Shown in pieces: positions 47,290 through 56,686 of a DNA stretch of 64,000 nucleotides. The position numbers and the translations under genes are program-made. The DNA is from Streptococcaceae bacterium (GTDB lineage: Bacteria > Bacillota > Bacilli > Lactobacillales > Streptococcaceae). The DNA lies in contig JAISYQ010000032.1 of the NCBI GenBank assembly GCA_031269775.1, positions 1 to 64,000 on the forward strand, in the 5' to 3' direction. Below the pieces are notes generated by a model. It was given only the letters and a program-made list of their open reading frames with translations, made no database searches and was not told the DNA's origin. How positions within the stretch are numbered: position 1 is the stretch's first letter; every line of letters starts with the position of its first letter.

Positions 47290-47636
47290 TTGGTTGAGCT
47301 TGCTTTTGAACTGAAAAAGTTAAAATTGCATGCTGTTTCGATGAATTTTTTGATCCCAATGTAAGGTACGAAGCTTAAAAGTTATGATAAATTTACTTGC
47401 TGTTTAGTGTTTAAAAATTTTAACCATTGCTGTTTTATCTTTCCTAAAATTAAGCTTGCGTATAAACGCAGGGCAAAAAGAAGATAAAAATTTAGCGTAT
47501 TGATGCATTAGAATTTGTTTATTGATTTAAGAAATGAGATTTTGCTTGTTATTAAGTACTATATTTGCTAGTATGCTTCTGTATTTTGCTGAAATTGTAG
47601 TAAAAAATAAAACCTTAATAAAGGAGAAATGTTGGC
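47290..47636. other. Degenerate intergenic stretch before atpE
   Basis: No gene is recognised in these 347 bp. A short hydrophobic reading (LLLSTIFASMLLYFAEIV at about 47540-47600) resembles the last helix of the F0 a subunit in character but is too short to call. Its placement where glyA, upp and atpB are usually found suggests deletion. Confidence 0.4.
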
Positions 47637-47864
47637 ATGAATACTCTAGGGATAGGGATGGGTTTATTAGTCGGTTTGTCAGTTATTGGTGCAGCGATTG
47701 GAAATGCGATTGTGATTATGGCAACGATGAAGAGTATTGCCCGTCAACCAGAGCTATCAGGTAGATTAAGTTCGTTAATGTTTATCGGATTAGGTGCTAT
47801 TGATGGCGTAGCTATAATTGCAATTATGATTATTGGCATAATGCTATTAAATAAATTAAGTTAA
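47637..47864 (+). CDS. atpE: F-type ATP synthase c subunit, solitary
   Basis: This is a 75-aa hairpin of two membrane helices, the proton-carrying ring subunit. The polar loop SIARQPELSGRL carries the conserved Arg-Gln-Pro. Helix 2, FIGLGAIDGVAIIAI, has Asp at the position of the essential carboxylate, as in E. coli (Glu in most Firmicutes). AAAGGAG lies 10 bp upstream. None of the other ATP synthase genes is present; a terminator and an unrelated importer follow. It may be a relict. Confidence 0.85.
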   Translation: MNTLGIGMGLLVGLSVIGAAIGNAIVIMATMKSIARQPELSGRLSSLMFIGLGAIDGVAIIAIMIIGIMLLNKLS

Positions 47865-47910
47865 GTAACTACGGTAAGTTTGTTATAATTCAATAACACA
47901 ATTATAGAAA

Positions 47911-47940
47911 AGGCTAGAAATATTTCTAGCCTCTTTTTTT
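47911..47940 (+). terminator. Rho-independent terminator
   Basis: AGGCTAGAAAT and ATTTCTAGCCT pair perfectly, followed by a T run. A TATAAT at 47884 just before the hairpin could be a promoter, in which case the hairpin might act as an attenuator for the next operon. Confidence 0.85.
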
Positions 47941-47966
47941 AAAATTTTCAATGGGAGTAATAGTAT

Positions 47967-48968
47967 ATGCAAAATAAAAAAATGATTGGCGTTATTTTGA
48001 CATTATTTATCATTCTTAGTATTTTTTTAGGAAAAGAGATATGGAGTAAAAATTTTGTAAAGGATTTAAAATCTTCAAAAGAAAAAACGGTGGGAGTTTT
48101 ACAATTTGTCTCCCATCCTGATCTTGATCGTATTTATCAAGGAATTCAAAAAGGACTTTTTGATGAAGGGTTTAAAAAGAAAAAAAATTTGAAAGTTATT
48201 TTTAAAAATGCGCAAGCAGATCAAAGTAAGTTAAAAACTATGAGCGAAGAGTTGATTGAAAATCATTCGGATGTATTAGTTGGGATAGCAACCCCAGCAG
48301 CTCAAGCGCTAGCTAATCAAACTAAGGATGTTCCAATTGTTTTAGGCGCAATTTCAGATCCAGTTGCAGCAGGCTTGATTAAAAATGAAAAGAGACCTGG
48401 CAGCAATGTTACTGGAGTTAGTGATCGATCTTCTGTTGCTTCTCAGATTTTCTTAGCTAAAAAGTTGCTTAAAAGTGCAAAAAAGGTAGGAATTTTGTAT
48501 AGTTCTGCTGAAGATAGTGCAAAATTTCAGGTAATTGATGTAAAAAAAGCGGCTCAAAATAAAAACTTTTTAGTAAAAGAATATCCTGTTCCTTCAACAA
48601 ATGAAATCAATCAAATTATTAATAAGATGGTAGATGAGGTTGATTTTATCTATATTCCAAATGACAATACAATTGCAAGTGCAATGCCAATGGTTGTCAA
48701 AATTGCTGATGAGAAAAAAATTCCAATTATTCCTGTAACAGAGAAGATGGTTAAAGAAGGGGGACTTGCAACGAATGGTTTAGATCAGTTTAGATTAGGG
48801 GTGCAAGCAGGACGAATGATCTCTCAGATTTTAAAAGGTAGAAATCCTGCAACAATGCCGATTTTTACGTTTAAGGCAGGAAAAATTGTCATAAATACTA
48901 AAAAAGCGAAAAAATTTGGTATTAAAATTCCAGAAGATATTTTAAAGAAAGCAAAGAAGGTATCTTAG
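47967..48968 (+). CDS. TrpX-type ABC substrate-binding protein
   Basis: This is the 333-aa extracytoplasmic receptor of an importer, likely for tryptophan or a related amino acid. The N-terminal helix (MIGVILTLFIILSIFLG) has no lipobox Cys, so it is anchored by an uncleaved helix, as in TrpX. VGVLQFVSHPDLDRIYQGI, PIVLGAISDPVAAGL, NVTGVSD and IPIIPVTEKMVKEGGLAT are the ABC_sub_bind family blocks. The permease and ATPase genes follow. Confidence 0.85.
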   Translation: MQNKKMIGVILTLFIILSIFLGKEIWSKNFVKDLKSSKEKTVGVLQFVSHPDLDRIYQGIQKGLFDEGFKKKKNLKVIFKNAQADQSKLKTMSEELIENHSDVLVGIATPAAQALANQTKDVPIVLGAISDPVAAGLIKNEKRPGSNVTGVSDRSSVASQIFLAKKLLKSAKKVGILYSSAEDSAKFQVIDVKKAAQNKNFLVKEYPVPSTNEINQIINKMVDEVDFIYIPNDNTIASAMPMVVKIADEKKIPIIPVTEKMVKEGGLATNGLDQFRLGVQAGRMISQILKGRNPATMPIFTFKAGKIVINTKKAKKFGIKIPEDILKKAKKVS

Positions 48969-49018
48969 AGATTATAAGCAAACTCTTAGATGTAATCTAA
49001 TAAAGAAAGGAAGAGCAA

Positions 49019-49897
49019 ATGATTGTTTCAACGCTTGGCCAGGGGTTACTTTGGGGAATTCTTGGATTGGGTATTTTTATGACTTTTCGTATTCTTGATT
49101 TTCCTGATATGACAACAGAAGGAAGTTTTCCTTTAGGAGGAGCAGTTGCCGCTTTTGCTATTCATAGAGGTTTTTCTCCCTTATTAGCAACATTTTTTGG
49201 GATGCTGGCTGGAATGATTGCTGGCTTTATGACAGGTTTGCTTTATACAAAAGGGAAGATTCCAATTATTCTTTCAGGAATTTTGGTAGTGTCTGCTTCA
49301 AATTCGGTGATGTTGTTTGTAATGGGGCGTTCGGTTTTAACTTTATTAAATTATCCCAAATTGCAAGATTCTTTAAATTTTTTACATCTTGATAAAAACT
49401 TTAACGCTGTTATTCTTGGAGTTATAATGCTTTTCATTTTAATTTCTTTAATGCTTTTATTTTTTGACACTTACTTGGGGCAAGCTTATATTGCTACAGG
49501 GGATAATGAAATAATGGCTAGATCTTTTGGAATTCATACAGATAATATGAAACTTTTAGGTCTTTGTATTTCAAATGGCATTATTGCTTTAAGCGGGGCT
49601 TTGATTTGTCAAAATGACGGTTATGCAGCTGTTGATAAAGGAATTGGAGTCATTGTTATTGGACTTGCTGCAATTATTATTGGAGAAGTCATTTTTAGCG
49701 AATTAACCATATTAGAGCGTTTATTAGCAATTGTTATTGGAGCTATTTTGTATCAGCTATTGATTTTGATAGTTATTAAGCTTGGTTTTGATACCAATTA
49801 TTTGAAAATCTTTAGCTCTATTATTTTAGCAATTTGCTTGATAATTCCAGAACTTCGCAAAAAATTTAGATTAAATGTAGCAAGGTGGAGAAAATGA
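49019..49897 (+). CDS. TrpY-type ABC permease
   Basis: This is a 292-aa membrane protein with about eight helices. It belongs to the branched-chain-type permeases that partner with ABC_sub_bind receptors. MTFRILDFPDMTTEGSFPLG at the start and SNGIIALSGALICQNDGYAAVD, GIGVIVIGLAAIIIGEV near the end are conserved. AAAGGAAGAG lies upstream. It overlaps the ATPase gene by 4 bp (ATGA). Confidence 0.88.
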   Translation: MIVSTLGQGLLWGILGLGIFMTFRILDFPDMTTEGSFPLGGAVAAFAIHRGFSPLLATFFGMLAGMIAGFMTGLLYTKGKIPIILSGILVVSASNSVMLFVMGRSVLTLLNYPKLQDSLNFLHLDKNFNAVILGVIMLFILISLMLLFFDTYLGQAYIATGDNEIMARSFGIHTDNMKLLGLCISNGIIALSGALICQNDGYAAVDKGIGVIVIGLAAIIIGEVIFSELTILERLLAIVIGAILYQLLILIVIKLGFDTNYLKIFSSIILAICLIIPELRKKFRLNVARWRK

Positions 49898-50655
49898 GCG
49901 CAAATGTTTTGGAGATGAAAGATGTTGTCAAGATAATTGGCAGCGAAGAAAAAGAGAGGCGAGTGCTTATTAATTCACTGTCTTTGACTGTGAAAAAAAG
50001 AGAGTTTGTAATCGTTCTTGGTGGCAATGGTGCTGGAAAAAGTACGTTATTTAATCTTATTTCAGGTAATTTAAGGTTAACAACAGGAAAAATAAAAATT
50101 TTAGCAAAAGACATTAGTCAATTGTCTGAAGAAAAACGAGCAAAATATATCGCACGAGTTTTTCAAGATCCTAAAATGGGGACAGCACCACGCATGAATG
50201 TAAATGAAAATTTATTATTAGCGATGCATCGTGGAGAAAAGATGAGGTTACAAAAACGACAGTTAAAACAACAACAAAAGTATTTTATGAAGCTTTTAAA
50301 ATTAACTAATAGTGGATTAGAAAATCATTTAAACACGCCTACTGGGCTTCTTTCTGGCGGACAAAGGCAAGCTTTAAGCTTGCTTATGTCAACAATAAAA
50401 AATCCTGATTTATTATTATTAGACGAGCATACAGCAGCGCTTGATCCCAAAATTTCTACGCAATTAATGGAATTAACTAATAAACGTATTTTAGAAAATC
50501 AACTAACCTGTTTAATGATTACTCATCAGATGGAAGATGCTTTAAAATATGGCAATCGTTTAATTGTTTTAAAAAAAGGAAAAGTAGTAAAAGATTTAAA
50601 TGCTGAGAAAAAAAAACAATTGCAAATGGATGATTTGCTGCACTTGTTTAAGTAA
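49894..50655 (+). CDS. TrpZ-type ABC ATPase
   Basis: This is the 253-aa ATPase of the importer. Walker A is LGGNGAGKST, the signature is LLSGGQRQALS and Walker B is LLLLDEHTAALDP, then the His switch MITHQ. The His loop and D-loop are normal. ATG 49894 is preferred, overlapping the permease stop. AAGGTGGAG precedes it; GTG 49885 is an alternative. Confidence 0.9.
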   Translation: MSANVLEMKDVVKIIGSEEKERRVLINSLSLTVKKREFVIVLGGNGAGKSTLFNLISGNLRLTTGKIKILAKDISQLSEEKRAKYIARVFQDPKMGTAPRMNVNENLLLAMHRGEKMRLQKRQLKQQQKYFMKLLKLTNSGLENHLNTPTGLLSGGQRQALSLLMSTIKNPDLLLLDEHTAALDPKISTQLMELTNKRILENQLTCLMITHQMEDALKYGNRLIVLKKGKVVKDLNAEKKKQLQMDDLLHLFK

Positions 50656-50772
50656 TGTAGGTAATCACTCGATACTGGCAAAAGCCCTCAACTTAAATTA
50701 TTAGAGTAAGAGATAAAATGGAAGATATTTTCATATCTGGATTTAGTATTTTTTTTAAAACAATTCGAATTA

Positions 50773-50801
50773 TTGACAGAAGCTTACTTTATTTATAAAC
50801 T
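50773..50801 (+). promoter_or_regulatory. Promoter of the lysine-controlled operon
   Basis: A perfect TTGACA (50773-50778), 17 bp, then TAAACT (50796-50801). The riboswitch begins about 15 bp downstream, which is the expected layout. Confidence 0.7.
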
Positions 50802-50815
50802 GGCATTATTAATTG

Positions 50816-50975
50816 AAATAGAGGTTGCAAGTTTTAAGGCGTTTGCTAAGTGGGCGCACGTTAAAGCAAACTTAGGAAAACTTGCCGAAATTTATAAACT
50901 TAACGCATGGTTTATAAATTGGGTCAATGGTTAAGAGCCATTGAACTGTCTTCGTTAAAACGAAGGAGTGCTATT
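50816..50975 (+). promoter_or_regulatory. Lysine riboswitch (L-box)
   Basis: The 5' side reads AATAGAGGTTGCAAG and the 3' side GGAGTGCTATT, pairing as P1. Inside are AGGAAAACTTGCCGAAATTT and GGTTAAGAGCCATTGAACTG followed by TCTTCGTTAAAACGAAGG, all at the places seen in the Bacillus lysC L-box (GCCGAAG core, GGCTGTC-like core, final hairpin and GGAGxGCTAT). Binding of lysine should favour the terminator just downstream and so switch off the importer. Confidence 0.93.
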
Positions 50976-50993
50976 AAATATAGTGTTTAACAC

Positions 50994-51029
50994 CTCTTTT
51001 TTTAAGAAAAAGAGTTTTTTTATTTTTTT
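50994..51029 (+). terminator. Riboswitch-controlled terminator
   Basis: CTCTTTTT pairs with AAAAAGAG around TTAAG, followed by a run of T. It lies 18 bp after the riboswitch and 36 bp before the transporter gene, and is the expected expression platform. Confidence 0.82.
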
Positions 51030-51065
51030 CAAGGTAATTAGTAAGTTTATGAAAAGGAAAGTAAA

Positions 51066-52679
51066 ATGAAAAAGAAACGGACTAGATTAAAAATTTCAAT
51101 ATTTATTTTTTTGCTATTATTTGATTTTAGTTATTTATTCGTTGTTAAAGTACAAGCAGAGTCCGTTTTTCGCGTAGGAATGGAAGCAGGATATGCTCCT
51201 TTTAATTGGACTCAGGATAATGATAAAAATGGTGCCGTTGCCATTGATGGAACTAAAGATCAGTATGCTAACGGATATGATGTTCACGTAGCAAAAATGC
51301 TTGCTAAAAAATTAAAACGCAAATTAGTAATTGTAAAAACTACTTGGGATGGTTTGGTTCCAGCATTAGAAGCTGGAAAAATTGATGCCATTATTGCGGG
51401 AATGACTCCTACAAGAAAGCGTCGGCAAGAAGTGGATTTTTCAAGTAATAGTTACTATACATCTAGTTTAGTTATTGTGGTGAATAGTAAAGATCGATAT
51501 GCACATGCCAAAAAAATTTTGGATTTTAAAGAGGCAAAAATTACTGCTCAACAAGGAACATTTAATTATTCATTTATTAAACAAATTCCTGGTGTTAAAA
51601 AGCAAACAGCAATGAAAGATTTTGCGCAAATGCGCCAAGCAGTAGAGTCAGGAATCATCGATGGCTATGTGGCGGAAAAACCAGAAGCCATGAGTGCGCA
51701 GTATGCAAATTCTGCCTTTAAAATGATAACTTTTAAAAAAGGAGAAGGTTTTCAAATTAATTCTAAGGGGACTACGATTGCTGTTGGCATGCGCAAAGGC
51801 GATTTTGATTTAGTTACGGTAAATGAAAGTCTTATAGCTTGGACAAAAGAAAAACAAAATAATTTGATGAAAAAAATGATTAAATTGCAACCTATAAATA
51901 AGGAAAGTGGACAAAAAAATTTCTTTTCTAAAGTATTGACAATTGCCCAAAATAACGCTTCGCAGTTTATTCGTGGTGCAAGATTGACGTTATTTATTGC
52001 TTTAGTTGGAACTTTAGTTGGTTTAGTAATTGGTCTTGCCATTGGCATTTTTCGCACAAGGTCTAAGCCTAATAATAGCTTTTTATTTATTTTAGATCAA
52101 ATTATAACATGGCTATTATCTTTCTATATTGAAATTTTTCGTGGGACACCGATGATTGTGCAGGCGATGGTCATTTACTATGGAACAGCGCAAGCTTTTC
52201 ATCTAAATTTAGATCGCACTCTTGCCGCTCTTTTTATTGTTTCAATTAATACTGGCGCTTATATGTCAGAAATTGTTCGTGGAGGTATTTTTGCCGTTGA
52301 TAAAGGACAGTTTGAAGCATCTTATGTACTTGGTATGACGCATTCACAAACAATGATGAAGATTGTTTTACCGCAAGTACTTCGCAATATTTTACCAGCA
52401 ACAGGAAATGAATTTGTGATAAATATCAAAGATACTTCTGTATTAAATGTTATTTCAGTTGTTGAGCTTTACTTCTCAGGCAATACTGTAGCTACTCAAA
52501 ACTTTCAATATTTTCAAACATTTACTATTATCGCAATTATCTACTTTGTGATGACTTTTACGCTAACGCGGATTTTGCGTTTGATTGAGAAAAAAATAGA
52601 TGGACCAACAGATTATTTGCCGTATGCTAATCAGATGCAAGTAGAAGATGTTTCTGTTTTAAAAGGGAGAGTAAAATGA
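51066..52679 (+). CDS. Lysine-type ABC importer, receptor-permease fusion
   Basis: This is a 537-aa protein combining a substrate-binding domain and a permease. The signal segment covers residues about 8-32. The receptor ([48 protein letters not shown]) runs to about 265. The permease has five helices from about 295, with [18 protein letters not shown] and the ATPase-contact loop [17 protein letters not shown]. The lysine riboswitch upstream points to lysine as substrate. It overlaps the ATPase gene by 4 bp. Confidence 0.92.
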   Translation: MKKKRTRLKISIFIFLLLFDFSYLFVVKVQAESVFRVGMEAGYAPFNWTQDNDKNGAVAIDGTKDQYANGYDVHVAKMLAKKLKRKLVIVKTTWDGLVPALEAGKIDAIIAGMTPTRKRRQEVDFSSNSYYTSSLVIVVNSKDRYAHAKKILDFKEAKITAQQGTFNYSFIKQIPGVKKQTAMKDFAQMRQAVESGIIDGYVAEKPEAMSAQYANSAFKMITFKKGEGFQINSKGTTIAVGMRKGDFDLVTVNESLIAWTKEKQNNLMKKMIKLQPINKESGQKNFFSKVLTIAQNNASQFIRGARLTLFIALVGTLVGLVIGLAIGIFRTRSKPNNSFLFILDQIITWLLSFYIEIFRGTPMIVQAMVIYYGTAQAFHLNLDRTLAALFIVSINTGAYMSEIVRGGIFAVDKGQFEASYVLGMTHSQTMMKIVLPQVLRNILPATGNEFVINIKDTSVLNVISVVELYFSGNTVATQNFQYFQTFTIIAIIYFVMTFTLTRILRLIEKKIDGPTDYLPYANQMQVEDVSVLKGRVK

Positions 52680-53410
52680 GTATTTTAGAGATTAGAAATT
52701 TACAAAAAGCTTTTGGGCAAAATTTAATTCTAAAAGATATTTCTCTAAATATAGAAGTTGGCGAAGTAATTTCAATGATTGGCTCATCTGGATCTGGAAA
52801 ATCAACCTTTTTACGCTCAATTAATTTATTAGAGAAACCTACAGGTGGAGAGATTTTATTTAAAGGTGAAAATGTTTTAGCAAGAGGATATAACCTGCCA
52901 AAATACCGAACGCATCTAGGAATGGTTTTTCAAAATTTTAATTTATTTGAAAATAAAAATGTCTTGGAAAATGTTATGATAGCTCAAACAACAGTTTTAA
53001 AACGAAGTGTCGTCTTAGCACAATCTAAAGCTATGAAAAATCTAAAAAGAGTAGGGATGGATCGTTTTTTAAAGGCTCGAGTTAATCAACTCTCAGGCGG
53101 TCAAAAACAAAGAGTCGCAATTGCTCGTGCGCTTTCGATGAATCCAGACGTTTTGCTGTTTGATGAGCCAACTTCTTCCCTTGATCCTGAAATGGTCGGA
53201 GAGATTTTAACAATAATAAAAGATTTGGCAAAATCAGGGTTAACCATGATAATTGTTACGCATGAAATGGTCTTTGCACGTGAAGTAAGTGATCAAGTGA
53301 TCTTTATGGATCAAGGCGTAATCGTTGAGCAAGGATCTCCTAAAAATATTTTTAGGAATCCGAGAGAAAAAAGAACGAAGGAATTTTTGCAGAGGTATTT
53401 AAGAGCTTAA
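52676..53410 (+). CDS. Lysine-type ABC importer ATPase
   Basis: This is a 244-aa polar amino-acid ATPase. Walker A is [16 protein letters not shown], the signature [16 protein letters not shown], Walker [21 protein letters not shown] and the switch VTHEM. It belongs to the GlnQ/ArtP group and works with the upstream fusion protein, under the same riboswitch. Confidence 0.93.
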   Translation: MSILEIRNLQKAFGQNLILKDISLNIEVGEVISMIGSSGSGKSTFLRSINLLEKPTGGEILFKGENVLARGYNLPKYRTHLGMVFQNFNLFENKNVLENVMIAQTTVLKRSVVLAQSKAMKNLKRVGMDRFLKARVNQLSGGQKQRVAIARALSMNPDVLLFDEPTSSLDPEMVGEILTIIKDLAKSGLTMIIVTHEMVFAREVSDQVIFMDQGVIVEQGSPKNIFRNPREKRTKEFLQRYLRA

Positions 53411-53427
53411 GAAATGAGGGAAGAGTG

Positions 53428-53739
53428 ATGATTTTAGTGACAGATAAAACATTTCATGAAGAGACGAAAGAAGGTTTGGTATTGATTGATTTTTGGGCTA
53501 CCTGGTGTAGTCCTTGCCGCGCTCAAGCGCCAATTTTAGAGCAATTAGCAGAAGAATACGATGAGACAGAATTAAAAATTGTTAAAATGGATGTTGATGA
53601 GAATCCTGTAACGCCATTTGGTTTTAATATTTTATCGATCCCTACTCTTTTATTGACAAAAAATGGCGAAGTGGTAGAGAGGTTAGTTGGAGTGCATTCA
53701 AAAGAACAGTTAAAAAAGGTTGTAGAAAAGCATATATGA
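53428..53739 (+). CDS. trxA: Thioredoxin
   Basis: This is a 103-aa thiol-disulfide carrier. The active site is ATWCSPCRAQAP, with Ser in place of the usual Gly between the two Cys; WCSPC occurs in some thioredoxins and mildly changes redox potential. The cis-Pro loop is LSIPTLLL. The ATG follows GGGAAGAG. The role is general reduction of cytoplasmic proteins. Confidence 0.92.
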   Translation: MILVTDKTFHEETKEGLVLIDFWATWCSPCRAQAPILEQLAEEYDETELKIVKMDVDENPVTPFGFNILSIPTLLLTKNGEVVERLVGVHSKEQLKKVVEKHI

Positions 53740-53833
53740 TTACGAGATTATTATTAACAATTATTACTAGCAGATAAAAGTTTGTTTAAAATCTCAAAGG
53801 TAGTAGACAAACGTTAAAAACGAGGTTTAATTT

Positions 53834-54727
53834 ATGAGTAAACAAAAACTTGAATTAGCAATTATTACGGGAATGAGCGGCGCTGGGAAGACGGTAGCAA
53901 TTCAGTCATTTGAAGATATGGGTTATTTTACAGTGGATAATATGCCTCCTGCTTTAATTTCCAAGTTTCTAGATTTATTAACGGAAAATAATTCGCTTGA
54001 AAAAATTGCAATGGTCGTAGATATGAGATCCTTTGTTTTTTTCAGTCAGTTAAATGATATTTTAAACGAATTGCAGGATTCATCAAGGATTAATCTTAAA
54101 ATGATTTATTTAGAGGCTGAGGATATAGCGTTAGTTTCTCGTTATAAGGAAACAAGGCGTTCCCATCCTTTAGCAGTAGTTGGCTTGGTGCTAACCGGGA
54201 TTCAAAAGGAGCGTGAACTACTTAGACCACTTAAAACTTTTGCTCAAGTTTTAATTGATACATCAGAATTAACACCAAGACAATTGCGTGAGAGGATTAT
54301 TAAAGAATTTAGTGAAGGAAGTGAAAATTCTCTTTTTCGTATTGAAATGATAAGTTTTGGCTTTAAATATGGGCTTCCTATTGATGCAGATATTGTGATG
54401 GATGTACGTTTTTTGCCAAATCCTCACTATGTTCCTAAACTTCGTCCATTAAATGGGCAAGATAAGAAAGTTTATGACTATGTGATGAATTTTCCTGAAT
54501 CCAAGAGTTTTTATAAAAATTTTATGGCTATGTTGGCACCGACTTTACCAGGATATCAAAAAGAAGGAAAGAGTAATTTAACAATTGCCATTGGTTGTAC
54601 AGGCGGACAACATCGTTCAGTTGCTTTTACAGAAAGGGTTACACAAGATTTAAAGGAAGGGGGTTTTAATGTGAATACCACTCATCGCGATAAAAATAAA
54701 AGGAAAGAAACGGTGAATCGTTCATGA
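53834..54727 (+). CDS. rapZ: RapZ/YvcJ-family nucleotide-binding protein
   Basis: This is a 297-aa P-loop protein with Walker [11 protein letters not shown] near residue 13, [32 protein letters not shown] and the C-terminal signature [12 protein letters not shown]. In E. coli RapZ steers decay of the glmS-regulating RNA; in Bacillus YvcJ acts in competence. The role here is probably in cell-wall precursor control. It overlaps the broken glmR by 4 bp. Confidence 0.93.
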   Translation: MSKQKLELAIITGMSGAGKTVAIQSFEDMGYFTVDNMPPALISKFLDLLTENNSLEKIAMVVDMRSFVFFSQLNDILNELQDSSRINLKMIYLEAEDIALVSRYKETRRSHPLAVVGLVLTGIQKERELLRPLKTFAQVLIDTSELTPRQLRERIIKEFSEGSENSLFRIEMISFGFKYGLPIDADIVMDVRFLPNPHYVPKLRPLNGQDKKVYDYVMNFPESKSFYKNFMAMLAPTLPGYQKEGKSNLTIAIGCTGGQHRSVAFTERVTQDLKEGGFNVNTTHRDKNKRKETVNRS

Positions 54728-55663
54728 AAAAGCCTAAGATAGTAGTTATTGGGGCGGTACAGGCTTACCAGTTATTTTAAATAGTTTGCGAAATCATCAT
54801 GCACAAATTACAGCGGTTGTAACAGTGACTGATGATGGAGGTTCTTCTGGAGCACTGCGAGAGTTTATTAATGTTCCACCACCAGGAGGTTTGCGTAATG
54901 TATTAATTGCGTTAAGTGATATGCCAAAATTTTATGAAAAAATTTTTCAGTACCGTTTTGATAAGAGTACTAAGTATTTTGCTAATCATTCTATTGGCAA
55001 TATGATTCTTGTAGCAGCAGCTCAAATTCAAGGTTCGATGCATAAAGCAATTAAAATGCTTGGCAAAATTATGCATATTAATGGAGCTGTTTATCCAGTT
55101 TCTGAAGAACCACTTACTCTTCATGCTGTTTTTACTGATGGTACACAAGTAGCAGGAGAGTCAAAAATTGTTAAAGAAGAAAAGAAAATTGATTATGTTT
55201 ATCTAATGAATAGAAATAATGAAAAATTTGTAAAAGTGAATCAAAAGGTTATAAAAGCCATTTTTTTGCAGATATGGTGATGTTAGGACCGGGAAGTGTA
55301 TTTACATCGGTATTGCCAAATCTTGTGATTGCTGAAATTGGTGGAGCGATTAAAAAAACGAAAGCAGAAGTGGTTTATATTTGTAATATTATGACGCAAA
55401 AAGGAGAAACGGAAAATTTTACCGGTGTTGATCACATTCATGTGCTTCATCGTCATTTAAATGCAAATTTTATTGATACAGCTTTGGTTAATGTTGAGCA
55501 GGTAACCAAAGAAGGCATTGATTTTAAAGTTTGTGATAAATGTTTGGCGCAAGTTGTTCATGATTTTGTCGCTCTGCGTGATGGTGGTGTTTTTCATGAT
55601 GGAGATTTGGTGGTCAAAGAGCTTTTTTGTTTATTGTCAAATTGTAACAAAATTGTTATTTAA
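54724..55663 (+). pseudogene. glmR: GlmR/YvcK (CofD-like), broken
   Basis: The start reads KPKIVVIG, then one G is missing from the expected GGGTGL codons near 54757, and LPVILNSLRNHHA continues in another frame. TVTDDGGSSGALREF and PPPGGLRNVLIAL are intact. A second frame change occurs at a T7 run near 55262-55268 before [34 protein letters not shown] and [11 protein letters not shown] close it, with a short gap before the last block. GlmR binds UDP-GlcNAc and tunes carbon flow to the wall. Both shifts lie in homopolymers, so sequencing error must be excluded. Confidence 0.8.
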
Positions 55664-55723
55664 GAGCTGTTTATGATCTTTATAACGGGCTTCATCAATG
55701 GAAAGATTGTTAACAGCTTCTAA
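55661..55723 (+). repeat. Palindromic repeat copy E
   Basis: The left arm AGAGCTGTTTATGATCTT pairs with the right arm AAAGATTGTTAACAGCTTCT. The loop is TATAACGGGCTTCATCAATG. The first three bases are the glmR stop codon, and the right arm abuts the whiA ribosome site (AAGGAG). It is the best-paired copy of the family. Confidence 0.75.
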
Positions 55724-55732
55724 GGAGAAGAG

Positions 55733-56683
55733 ATGTCTTTTGCCTCAGAAGTGAAAAAAGAATTAACAACTTTGATAGTTCATAAAGAGCATGCCAAAGC
55801 TGAACTTTCAGCGTTAATTCGAATGAACGGTTCGTTTTTATTACAGGATCATCAATTTGTTTTAAAGATCCAAACAGAAAATGTTTCGATTTTAAGGCGT
55901 CTTTTTTCATTGTTAAAAAAGACATATAATGTGTACTCAGAAGTGCTGGTGCATAAAAGGCTGAATTTGAAAAAAAATAATGTTTATATTGTTCATCTAA
56001 AGCAGGGAGGATCTAAAATATTGAGAGACTTAGCAATTTTAGATGGTATGATGTTTACAACAAATGTTTCAGGAGATATTAAAAGAAATGCGAAAAAGAC
56101 GAAATCATACTTGCGAGGAGCTTTCTTAGCAGGCGGTTCGATCAATAATCCAAAAACAAGTCGCTATCATTTAGAAATTCATTCAACTTATGAGGATCAT
56201 AATCAAGATATTTGTGAGATGATGAATTATTACGGATTAAATGCAAGTATTTTAGAGCGAAAAAATGGTTATATCACCTATTTAAAAAGTTCAGAGAAGA
56301 TTATAGATTTTTTAACATTGATTGGAACAGTAAATGCTAGGTTCAAATTTGAAGATGTGCTGATTATGCGTGATTTTCATAATTCAGTTAATCGTTTGCA
56401 AAATGCGGAATTGGCTAATTTAAATAAAATAGTCGATGCAGCGTATCATCATATTGAAAATATTAAGTTAATTGAAAGTGTGCAAGGTTTGAAAAGTTTA
56501 CCTGCAAAATTAATAGAACTAGCAAAAATGCGTCTTAAATATCCTGATGTAAGTTTAAAGGAGTTGGGAGAAATATTGCCTAGTGGTCCTCTTTCAAAAT
56601 CAGGTATTAATCATCGAATGCGCAAATTAAATAAGTTAGCAAAAAAGATTAAAAAGGATATAAAAAACACGAAAGTAGAGTAA
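55733..56683 (+). CDS. whiA: WhiA-family regulator
   Basis: This is a 316-aa protein joining a LAGLIDADG-like domain (LRGAFLAGGSINNPKTSRYHLE) to a C-terminal helix-turn-helix (LKELGEILPSGPLSKSGINHRM). It is a DNA-binding protein tied to cell division in Gram-positive bacteria and is normally co-transcribed with rapZ and glmR. It is intact, unlike glmR. The start ATG lies 8 bp after AAGGAG. Confidence 0.93.
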   Translation: MSFASEVKKELTTLIVHKEHAKAELSALIRMNGSFLLQDHQFVLKIQTENVSILRRLFSLLKKTYNVYSEVLVHKRLNLKKNNVYIVHLKQGGSKILRDLAILDGMMFTTNVSGDIKRNAKKTKSYLRGAFLAGGSINNPKTSRYHLEIHSTYEDHNQDICEMMNYYGLNASILERKNGYITYLKSSEKIIDFLTLIGTVNARFKFEDVLIMRDFHNSVNRLQNAELANLNKIVDAAYHHIENIKLIESVQGLKSLPAKLIELAKMRLKYPDVSLKELGEILPSGPLSKSGINHRMRKLNKLAKKIKKDIKNTKVE

Positions 56684-56686
56684 GCG

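Noticed and set aside
47534-47764. Open frame overlapping atpE in another frame
   Set aside because: Its second half is only a shadow of atpE. The first 25 codons are hydrophobic and could be an atpB relict, but they are too short to call.
47865-47966. T-box leader before the TrpX-type importer
   Set aside because: The space is only about 100 bp and holds a terminator. No T-box core sequence is present.
53428-53739. WCSPC instead of WCGPC in thioredoxin
   Set aside because: This variant is known in ordinary thioredoxins and does not by itself suggest a new role.
53745-53833. Possible sixth palindrome before rapZ (GTTTGT ... ACAAAC)
   Set aside because: The arms are short and lack TTCATC and the GTTAAC core, so it cannot be placed in the family with confidence.
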